From NCBI GenBank assembly GCA_023014335.1, contig JAECYW010000001.1, forward strand, positions 2,356,001 to 2,420,000: DNA of 64,000 bases, given 5' to 3'. Position numbers and translations under genes: made by a program. Below, in pieces: positions 10,033-19,094 of this stretch; the stretch's first letter is position 1; each line of letters starts with the position of its first letter. Origin of the DNA: Galerina marginata. Lineage: Eukaryota; Basidiomycota; Agaricomycetes; Agaricales; Galerinaceae. The notes beneath the pieces are model-generated. The model worked only from the letters and a program-made list of their open reading frames with translations, was not told the DNA's origin and searched no databases.

Positions 10033-13000
10033 ATGGCCCCCAAACGTAGAACCACCAAGAACAAGAAGGCCAAAATCTCGAAGGTCAGTGTCTTGTCCTT
10101 GTTTTATTTCTCTCTTTCTAACGAGCCTGAGCAGGATGAGTTGGAGGACGATGGGGAACGCGAAGGTTCGCCAGCGCCAGCGCCAGTAGTTAAGGTAATT
10201 GAACTTTCCTTATGCAACTTGGCCTGCCTTATATTCTTGTCTACAGAGGAAGCGTGAACGGCAGGATGAGTTGGAGGACGATGGTGAACGCGAAGGTTCG
10301 CCAGCGCCAGCTCCAGTAGTCAAGGTAATTGAGCTTTCCTTACGCAACTTAACCTACCTTATATTCTTGTCTACAGAGGAAGCGTAGACGTCCTCCAGGA
10401 AGACGTTTTGAAGAGGACAACGCCGACGACGAACGTGAAGAGTCGGAGGTCGAAGCCCCCCCCGCCAAGGTAAAGACATACGCACCTCGAAAAAGAGCCC
10501 CGCTGACAATGTTCTTATTCGCAGAAAGGTCCCGGTCACCCTCGTAAGAGTATCGATGGCCTTATGACTGTGTAAGTCACCTTCTTTTTGGTTCAAACCT
10601 ACGTGGCGAGCTGTTGGTTTCCAAGTTGCGGGTTGAATACATCGCCTGCTACCCGCTCGGGTGCTTGGGGAGTGGGTGACTATGTCGCTTACTCCGGGGG
10701 GAACATACGCTGAATATATCGTGTATTGTTCTTTTTCGGCTGAATATATCGCTGAATTTCCCGACCATTGGACAGTCCATATGCACGTAGGCTCCGTGAC
10801 TGTCGCTTACTTTTTTCATCACCAGACTTGGATCATTTGCAGCTACTACGAGTGTCCCGGTTGCTCGCGTTACTCGAGCGACGACTCGCGCCGAGATACT
10901 TAGGCAGAACTACCCGAAGCCCCGAAAGGCTTCTCCAGGTTACATGCGCCTGGCACTGGCAGACGACGGTTTGGATAAGAACTTCACCAGGAAGTGGAAC
11001 AAGCAGCACGCAAGAGACGCCTTTCACCGAGTGGGGCGTGAGCGAGTGGCTAGCCAGCTTGCTGCCTTCAAAAAAGCCAGGGAGGGCAACGGTGACGAAG
11101 CCCAGGACAAGAACAAGGACCGTCACGAAGCCGACGAGGACGAAGCCGACGACGAGGACGAAGACAAAGACGAGGAGGAAGTTGGCGACCGGGAGTTCGG
11201 ATGTCCGCATGGCGGCAACAACAGCGACAACGCCCAGCCACCTAATGGTGGCGAGCGTGGCCGACCCCCGTCTGCTAGGGAGAAAGCATTGTCCCCGGCT
11301 GAAGCCCCTTCTGCCAGGGAAAGGGCGATCGGCACCCCTCGGGCTCCCTCCGTCGACATCTTCACCGCCAAATTGCCCTTCGGGAACGGCAAAGTTGTTG
11401 GGGATCTCGTTCCGGTTTCCCCAATCGCAAGTGCCTCCTCCACAAGTGACTATGGAGCCACGCAATTGGCTGCCAGACGCACCCGAGCGTTTCGCGATCG
11501 CCGTGACATGTCCATTGACCGAGACGGAGAGGACCTCGAGGACGACAGAGACTTGGAGGCCGAGGTTGTCACGTCGAGCACGGCTGCAGACGAGGTCCCC
11601 GTGGACGAGAATGTTGACCCAAACTCGGGACCTGTAGGAGATGACGACTTCATTGTGGACGATGACCATATCAGCGAAGATGAGGATGTCCAGGATGTCA
11701 ATGGAGGTCGTGACAAGAAACCCAAGGGTCGTGTCGGTCGCCCGCCCAAAGTCATGATGGAGGATGCTGAAGAGTATGGGGTTCGGGTTGCGGCAGAAGC
11801 CAAGGAAAAGGCGGCGCTGTACAATATCTCGGTTGATGCCTGGTATAAGCTTGCATCCCTCAGGTTCGGGGTTAAGCGGCAGAAGAATGACTGGAACGAG
11901 TTCCAGGCTTACTTGGCGAGGACGAAGCCGCTTCCCGGTGAAGGATGTAAGTTGTTTCCTCAATTGTATTTTATCCACCTACTCACTTTGTTAATTAATA
12001 GTGAATGCATGGCGTGAGCGCGCCCTCGGCGAATATAATGCGAGGATTGACCCGAATACGAACACTCCAGAAGAGATAGCTGCCTTCAAAAAGATGATAG
12101 CGGAGGGTCTCGAGGACTTGGCCGAGCTTCCTGGGGCACTCAGGGCCTCGAACAGGAGGATGGAGGACAACATCTCTGAAGTGAAAGCTAATGTAAGGCT
12201 CCTCATTCTTTGAGTTTCTATTTGTTCTAACTACAACCTGAAGTTGACGCTGCTTGCCCGGTTCAATCCTGATATCCACAACGCCAACTTCACGGTCTAC
12301 ATTGGACCTGATCAAACTACACGCCAGATCGGCGGTGTTACGACTGGCTCGGAATTGGTCTTAGACCTCATTAAAGACAATGGGCTTATGGTGCAGCGGT
12401 TGGTTGATGGATTTACGGATATGCTACGGTAATTTGTTTATTGATAAACCTTCTCTCCACTTTTTGATCTATATTTATTTATTAGTGCGAAAGAGGCTGT
12501 TCGGGCGGTTGCAGCAGCATTGGACCCAACCCAAGCTAATCCTGAGCTCCCTGTTGCTCCGGCGCTCCCTGTTCCTGCGGCGCTCCCTGTTCCTGCGGCG
12601 CTCCCTGTTGCTCCGGCGCTCCCTGTTGCTCCGGTGCTCCCTGTTGCTGCGGCGCGCCCTGTTGCTACGGCGGCTGTACAAGGGGCTCAGTATGGACAAA
12701 GGTGTGTTGCTTCAATAGATAATATGATAAAGTATCTGACTAATACATGCATTGGTTAGAAAAGGAAAGGAACGTGATGTGCAGGCTGATGCTCGCCGAC
12801 CTGCTAAACCTGTTCGGGTTGGAATACCAACTGATGTTGTATCCACCTTTGACTTCCGAAATAGTTTCTCTACGGCATTCTTGAAGATGTTCAGTGAGTC
12901 ATATGTTCATTTTCAAGTGATATGTTATTGACTTGTCTTCAGATGATATGATGCCTTCTCCACTACAGGAACGCAAGTCATTTCCATGGGTCAAGTTTTC

Positions 13001-14066
13001 TGCGCTGGCTGTTGCCCATTTCCTTCGTATTGTCGGCTGGCCCAACCTTCTTCTTCATATCCCTGGCCGCTTCTTTGTCGCTCAAGACATTCCATTGCGT
13101 GAATGGAAATCTCTTTTCATGAAGTGCAGGGATGGTACACTCAAGATAGAGTCCTGGACTACAAGTATGTGATGTTCTTTGTTCTCTTGGGTTTTGGTTT
13201 CTTATCAAGTCCTAATAGATGAGTGTGCATTGGTCCTGGGCTCATCTGCCTATGGAGAGATACCTTTGGTTGTTAACGACCTCGATAAAGTTGTTGTCTA
13301 TGCCAAGGATGTCAAACCTGACTCTAGAAAGAAGAAAACAACCATTACAACTTTACGTGCTCCTCCTCCTCCTTTACCTCCTGCTATTGTTGCCCCCTCT
13401 CCTCCTTCCATGATTGCTCTTCCTCATCATCACCCTGTTCCTGTGCACTCTGGAGATGATTTCATTGGGTACCAGGCAGTGGGAAACCCTGCTGGAGGAC
13501 GTTTTGATGAGCCTGAGATAATTGTCAGGAAGAACACTGCTCTTGCAGGTGAACGGGAATTTGAGGCTTCTAACAGAGGGGAGCTTGGCGCTTCCCGATA
13601 TCGTAGGCTGGTTGTGCCTTTGACAGATCAACCTTACCTTCTGAGCCCAGGATTGCCACCACCCCCTGCCTCTTCTCGTGTTGACTCAAGCGCTTTCTAT
13701 CAGCAACTAACCAAACCTCCTTCATCTCGATCTCTTCCACCTCGCCAACCTGCCATTCACCGAGCCCCTTCTCTTGCTCAGTCTCGTTCCCAACTTCGGA
13801 CTACCTCAGGACCTGTGTACAATGGTGCTGAGCAGAGCTTTGCTCCTCAATATCGGTTGGCATCTGGGTCTGGTTTGAATGATACAAGGTCACGTCATAT
13901 GGTTGCAGAATCAAGTCGTATGGGTCAGCAGTCTGGGACTAGTCGCATGGGTCAGCAGGCTAGGTCTGGGCACATGGACCAGTCTGAGGACCCTGCCTAC
14001 TATAATGACTACAGGGATCCTGAGGAAGTTGAAGAACAATCAAGATATAATGTTTACTATGACTGA
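10033..14066 (+). CDS. AT-hook-like acidic nuclear protein (gene B), 1081 aa, 12 exons
   Basis: Twelve exons join perfectly in phase to 1081 aa: 10033-10083, 10135-10194, 10247-10324, 10377-10469, 10525-10571, 10826-11946, 12002-12192, 12244-12428, 12486-12701, 12760-12893, 12943-13164 and 13219-14066. The ATG at 10033 has a good context (CAAAAATGG). The N-terminus is basic (MAPKRRTTKNKKAK), followed by duplicated acidic modules and KKGPGHPRK. A highly acidic region follows, then KGRVGRPPK, a good AT-hook core. Residues near 620-700 form a Pro/Ala repeat. A globular part ends with SFPWVKFSALAVAHFLRIVG, and the C-terminus is disordered and rich in Pro, Ser and Arg. It is probably a DNA- or chromatin-binding protein. 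It is divergent from gene A and the KDZ gene; intron 5 (254 bp) carries three copies of the array motif. Function unknown. Confidence 0.85.
10135..10376 (+). repeat. Tandem exon-intron duplication inside gene B
   Basis: Exon 2 with its intron and exon 3 with its intron are near-identical. Both exons encode DELEDDGEREGSPAPAPVVK, and both introns start GTAATTGA(A/G)CTTTCCTTA and end TTCTTGTCTACAG. The two copies differ at only a few bases, so the duplication is recent and phase-preserving. Exon 4 begins with the same RKR start, suggesting the module has been copied more than once. Confidence 0.9.
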
Positions 14067-14589
14067 TCATTTTTGTTTGCTGTTGGTGGATTTGTTGATA
14101 ATATTTGATGTTCTTTAGATGTTATTTCCCTCTCAACTGTTCTTGCTCTTATACCATTCTTACTCACTCTCTTTAATGCTCTTATACCATTCTTACTCTC
14201 TTTAATGCACTTTGGATACTTCTGGGATGTTATTTCTTGTTTGAATTTTGGTTCCCCAATTATTCTTGCATCATTGTCAGATTTTTAGCCTCCTTCATTC
14301 ATTTTATTCTGTTGCTTGTTTTATCTACTGGCTTGTCATAGCCTTCCTGTCTTTACTGAGTGGCCTAGGTCCTTATACCCTTCCTGTCTTTACATCACCA
14401 ACCAACCTGCACACCATCATTGTCATGCCTTTTGCAACTTGTCTTTTGTCTGTGTTCATGTAGATTGCTCAAACATACTATCTACATGTTGAATCAATCT
14501 ATACTGTCTGCTATTGACATTCTGGGGTGATTAATGAGTTTCAGTTTTGCATAGCTGCTTTGATGGTATGTTTTGGACTTATTTCTAAA

Positions 14590-15270
14590 TTAATTGATAT
14601 TGAAAAATGTTTTCTAAAACATTTCCAATGGCATTGAGAAGCATTTCTAAGTCTTCGAAATGTTTCCAACAACATTGAAAAACATTTCTAAGTCTCCAAA
14701 ATGTTTCTGACAAGATTGAAAAACATTTCTAAGTCTGTTTCTGGGTCTCCAAAATGTTTCCAACAGCATTGAAAAACATTTTTAAGGCTCCAAAATGTAT
14801 CCAACAACATTGAAAAACATTTCTAAGTCTCCGAAATGTTTCTGACAGCATTGAAAAACATTTCTAAGTCTCTGTTTCTGAGTCTCCGAAATGTTTTCAA
14901 GAGCATTGAAAAACATTTCTAAGTCTCCGAAATGTTTCTGGCAGCATTGAAAAACATTTCCAAGTCTCCGAAATGTTTCTGACAGCATTGAAAAACATTT
15001 CCAAGTCTCCGAAATGTTTCCGAGAGTGTTGAAAAACATTTCTAAGTCTCCGAAATGTTTCCAAGAGTGTTGAAAAATATTTCTAATACATTTCTTAAGT
15101 CTCTAAAATGTTTCTGATATGCAATTAAAAAACATTTCTGAGTCTGGAAAATGTTTTTGATTGCATTGCAAGTCATTTTTTAGTCCTCAAAACATTTCTG
15201 ATGGCATTGAAAAACATTTCGGAGTTTTTAAAATGTTTTTTGATTGTATTAAAAACATTTTCAAGGTTCA
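14590..15270. repeat. ~41-bp hairpin minisatellite, about 13 copies
   Basis: The unit is roughly AAAAACATTTCTAAGTCTCC, then GAAATGTTTC and TGACAGCATTG. Each unit carries inverted arms AACATTTC/GAAATGTT separated by about 12 bp, so every copy can fold into a stem. Some units are extended by an extra TCTGTTTCTGAG segment. The minus strand stays open for 85 codons across the array (14782-15039, repeated ETFRRLGNVFQCCQKH-type peptide); I read that as a by-product of a unit length near a multiple of three, not as a gene. Looser AAACATTTT copies recur at 16590-16780. Confidence 0.85.
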
Positions 15271-15339
15271 TCACTGGACTATCCGTAATGTCTAAACCTT
15301 TATTACAGTTGATAAGGTCAAATTCTTGGTTTGATTTAT

Positions 15340-16125
15340 GGAAATGATAAAGTTGTCCAATTATATAACAGAAGTAATGACAAAGTATTGGCTTCATTGA
15401 AAAAGCATACCAAGAAAATCAATCATATTGCTTCCTATAATCCAAAGGAGGCAGTTCGTTTCTGCTTTCAGCTGATGCACTAAGCCATCTGTGATGTCTG
15501 AGCTCTCATTAATTGGTTAAAGTCATCCTTAGGCCCAGCATACCTGGGGGCTACCCATACCAGTCACTCCTTATTCTTCTCAAATTTTCATCAATGGAAA
15601 TGACAAAGTTGTCTAATTATATGACAGAAGTACTGGCAAATTGTCAGTGTTTTCAGTGTATGTATCTTAGACATTTTTTATTTGTTTTGGCTGCTCAAGG
15701 TCATGTTCTTTGTGAAAAAACCTGCAGGTTATATGTAGCAGTAGCATAGGTGCAGGTACAAGTACTGCCTAGCATACCTTACATCATTAGTTATCCTTCA
15801 CAATTTTTTGTCAGTGGGAATGACAAAGTAGGCAATGGCACAGGTAACCTGTGGGTATTTCATTGCCTATCTGCACCCATACCCATGCAGGTTTGCCTGT
15901 CAAAAGAAGTCCAAGATGAGCTAAAAATCCCAGAAATGAACGAAATACAGTGTGGACTCATTTTGAAGGTCATGCATATGCAAATCATTACACATACCCA
16001 TACTCATTGGTACCACTACCTGTGCATTTTCCTACAAAGTTGTCCGATTATATGACAGAAGTACTGACAAAGTATTGGCTTTGTTCAAAGAGCATACCAA
16101 GAAAATCAGCTGTGTTGATTTCTGT
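15340..16125 (+). repeat. Three diverged direct repeats of ~90 bp in AT-rich DNA
   Basis: A segment beginning (A)CAAAGTTGTC(C/T)(A/G)ATTATATGACAGAAG occurs at about 15348, 15604 and 16035. The first and third continue with AAAGTATTGGCTT and GCATACCAAGAAAATCA. No gene is visible between 14067 and 16895; the DNA is AT-rich and degenerate. Confidence 0.7.
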
Positions 16126-16895
16126 GAAATGTGATGGTGACAGTAATCTTCTGTTTTTAAGAGAAGGGATAATTATAATTTTAATAACTTTATAATTACT
16201 GTTGGTATTGTTTTCTGCACCTTAGATGTTCAACAATCCCACAATAAGTGTTTGCATTACTGTCTCATCACTTTCTTCACCTGAAATATGCTACAATTTC
16301 AGAAATACCATTATCTTTATGTAAGACATCAGATATTATATCAAGCTATTTTGATTTTCCCATGGACACAGTTCTGTTGGATGCAATAGAATTTAAATAG
16401 ACCTTGTTATATAAGGTCCAGTGGAAGAATCTGAAAAATAAACCAATATAGCTATATGTATATCATAATATAATTAATACTGTATAGGCTAGATATAAAA
16501 TTTGCTTTCTGGCCTTTGGCTTTTATAAAGATGTATAGGCAATGGTACATCCTGTAGAGTATTTTTTATATGCTGGGGCTTTTTTTGGAAGGCCCAAAAT
16601 GTTTTATTGAATTTTTGGACCCCTGGCACCCCTTACCAGTATAAAACATTTTTTATCCTAGAAACATTTTCTGAAATTGAATATTATTTGTTTTATCAAA
16701 AACATTTTTGAAAACATTTTAAAGTTTCAGAGGAAACATTTTGATAAAAATATTTTTTAAAAAACATTTTTTAGCCTTCTTTAGATAGTATTTCCTATCA
16801 GAAATTAATCTATCTAATAGATTAGGTCAATGGGGCCACTGAAGTGGAGGTATTATTGACCTCTCTACCTGACCACCATCAATAGCTCACATTAA

Positions 16896-17534
16896 CCCAT
16901 TCAGACAGGCTGTTATTACGGATTGCCTCAAATTCGTCACCGGCCATTTTATCCCCTCCTAGCAAACGATGGACAGGTTGACAAGGGAGGTAAAGATAGC
17001 AAGGGAGAAGGGTGTCAGAAACACTATCAGAAGTATGGTAAACAGACGCTCACCGGAGGCTTGATGGTGGTCTGGTGCACACATAGCGTGTGCTATGGGT
17101 TCCATCACATTCCTATGGCGGAAGGTCGCAACGAAGTTTTTTCAGCTATATACACACACTGGGAGAAGGCTCCAGAAGTCGTCATTTACGATTTTGCTTG
17201 CAATTTGGAACCTTATTGCATGACACGAGAGGCAGACTTCTTTGCAGACACCACGTTTCTTATTGATAAATTCCACGCAGCAGGTCATACAAAGTGCGGA
17301 AAGGCAAGCTTTGTGAACACCTATGTGGCCGCCAATCCCAGTCTTATGGAGGTCAACTCCAGTGCTGCTGAATGTGGAAATGGGGGAGTCCATCGCATTC
17401 GCAAGTCGGTCAGCTACATGACTCAAGAAAATGCGATCATTTATACAAAGATATACTTCTCTTACTGGAATCGCGCCCAGATCCGTACTATGATCGAGGG
17501 CCAAAGGAGACACGGCCGACTTGTTAGAGATTAG
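16896..17534 (+). pseudogene. Transposase-like fragment (D...H...E core), 5'-truncated
   Basis: An open frame of about 212 codons runs from a stop at 16893 to a TAG at 17534, with no in-frame ATG near the conserved start. It reads GCYYGLPQIRHRPFYPLL, then LTGGLMVVWCTHSVCYGFHH, VVIYDFACNLEPYCMTREAD, LIDKFHAAGHTKCGKASF, and NSSAAECGNGG followed by IRKSVSYM. The YDFAC...FH..GH..C...E..N arrangement resembles the second half of RNase H-fold KDZ-type transposases and related repeated mushroom proteins; this is recognition by pattern only. The catalytic-looking Asp, His and Glu are kept and there is no internal stop. The N-terminal half is missing and the upstream DNA is AT-rich repeat, so it is probably a truncated element remnant. 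It could instead be the last exon of a gene whose earlier exons I failed to see. Confidence 0.6.
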
Positions 17535-17902
17535 AGCGAGCAAATAGACACTAGGTATTCCTATCCCCTGTTTCTCCATAGGCTTTTTACGCTGTCTATA
17601 TCATATTCACAGCTTGAATCAATATTATGTGGTATGACATTGGAAATAATTGTAAGATCATTCGACTTAGCAAGGCAGACTCGGAAATACTTTTTGCTTT
17701 ACTCCTAGTCGTTCCATTAAGATACGGGGACACAAGCGCATTCTACAGGTGACTGTCAGTTAACCAGATACAGAACTACTTTACCAGCACTATGACACAT
17801 ATAAATTGCTTGTCCACTTGTTTCTCGTCATCCAGATGCAGGCCGCGTTTATTGACAATTCATCTAACTGTACAAATACCATACAGGAGCAAGTTACGCC
17901 GA
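17535..17902. other. Intergenic, nothing recognised
   Basis: 368 bp between the transposase fragment and the 3' end of the small minus-strand gene. No ORF, repeat or RNA gene is supported. Confidence 0.5.
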
Positions 17903-18368
17903 TCATTCGTTCTTCTGCTCCTCCTCCTCCAAACCTTAAGGATAAGTAAGGTAAGAATTATGGTGCCAATGTCAAGGTCAAGTTGTAAACGTACTTTTGA
18001 GTATTTCATCTATCTTTTCCTCCAGCGTCCGAGTGTCGTTGTTCAGATAATTGACATATTTGCAGTCCAACTGGAGGTGTCTAACGACATTATCGCAGTC
18101 GTATCCAATTGCCGAATCACAGCCACAGTTCCTGGCCAAGTCCGCAATGTAAGATCGCTCCTGTTCCATCTCTAGTGAAATATTTTGTCAGTAGACATTT
18201 TAAGAGTAGATTCAGCTTACGGGCAACTAGATCATCCAATTCTTCATCAGAAATTGCAGTGTTGCAGGCTGTTTCTCCGCTCGAGGGGGCATCCTTTCCT
18301 GATTCGCTGGACAAAGAGGAGCCAGTTGTCGACAATTCCTCTGGATGTTCTGACTCCGAGTTAGCCAT
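17903..18368 (-). CDS. Small acidic coiled-coil protein, 118 aa, unknown function
   Basis: Three exons (18368-18221, 17995-17934 side exon boundaries at 18171-17995, and 17934-17903) join in phase with canonical GTAAGC and GTACGT donors and give 118 aa. In detail the exons are 18368-18221, 18171-17995 and 17934-17903. The N-terminal half is Ser/Glu rich and acidic. The second half is predicted helical, ending DTRTLEEKIDEILKSLEEEE, with three cysteines in NCGCDSAIGYDCD. The consistent splicing into one clean frame argues for a real gene. The size and acidic-then-helical layout resembles small adaptor or complex subunits (for example BLOC-1-type or kinetochore subunits), but no family motif is certain, so no function is assigned. 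Confidence 0.6.
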
Positions 18369-19094
18369 CAGTCCTTCATGCAGTTATTAAGATCTGAGCT
18401 GGTGAGATTTACAATCAGGTTGACTCACTTCAAGTTGCTTTTATGAGGAGCAGCAGAAAAATTCTTATTGCTGTGGTGGACGTTGAATTCAAGATGTGGT
18501 TCATGTGCCACATACACACACGTCGGATGCTTTGGCTTTGGGCCGTCGCTGGGAAGCGGAGTAAGAATTGGCGACAGTTCCTACGCGCAGTTTGAATCGC
18601 ACCACAGGTCAGTGCATCTGTACTGGCCATATCCCACATCTATACAGGCAGTACAAGAGATCGGTCGTGTCTGTGCAAGTCAGTAGATACAATGGCGGTG
18701 ACATATTACCGGCCTCGACTGTGTAACATGACAGTTAACCTTCAAAGCGCTTGTGAGAGCTGGGACATTCCCGGTGAAATACTGGTCAGGGGTGAAGAAC
18801 TATCAGTTGACTATCAATGCAGTTTCAGTCCATTGACAGTCAAAACGTACAGGTATGATCATGTGAGCTGAAAGAAATAACATCATTGCACTAACAGGCA
18901 AACTGAAGTGCCAAAAAATCAAGCTTTCCAGTCGTCAATCCTTCCTTGAATAGCATAATTACCAGGAAATAGTTTGTATAATCAGGCTGTGAGCCATAAC
19001 CGTTGTGAGTAGACTTGGATCGTGTGAACGGCCTTGGAAGGGATAAGGCCCTCGATAAGCAACGATTTGGTGGCATAGAATTTAGTTCCAGTAG
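18369..19094. other. Intergenic, no gene recognised
   Basis: About 0.7 kb between the small gene and the satellite array. Short overlapping ORFs on both strands lack splice support and recognisable motifs. Confidence 0.4.

Larger units (their letters stand above)
5979..10751. repeat. Dispersed GCGATGTATTCA(A/G) motif array, orientation mirrored about 8.5 kb
   Basis: The core GATGTATTCA occurs on the plus strand at 5979, 6005, 6297, 6327, 6352, 6572, 6602, 6627 and 8306, with looser versions at about 7956, 7989, 8020, 8338 and 8365. The reverse complement TGAATA(C/T)ATCG occurs at 8573, 8600, 8642, about 9105, 9148, 9177, 10634, 10711 and 10741. No exception to the orientation switch was found. 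Several copies come in close pairs 25-30 bp apart, as in 6327/6352 and 6602/6627. The three rightmost copies lie inside intron 5 of gene B. The layout resembles subterminal transposase-binding repeats, or an operator array serving two divergent genes; neither is proven. Confidence 0.85.

Noticed and set aside
3242..14066. Genes A or B as the TET/JBP dioxygenase often found beside KDZ transposons
   Set aside because: Neither protein shows an HxD...H iron-binding arrangement or other dioxygenase motif.
14782..15039. 85-codon minus-strand ORF with repeated ETFRRLGNVFQ-type peptide
   Set aside because: It lies entirely inside the minisatellite and follows its unit; no start context, splice sites or domain.
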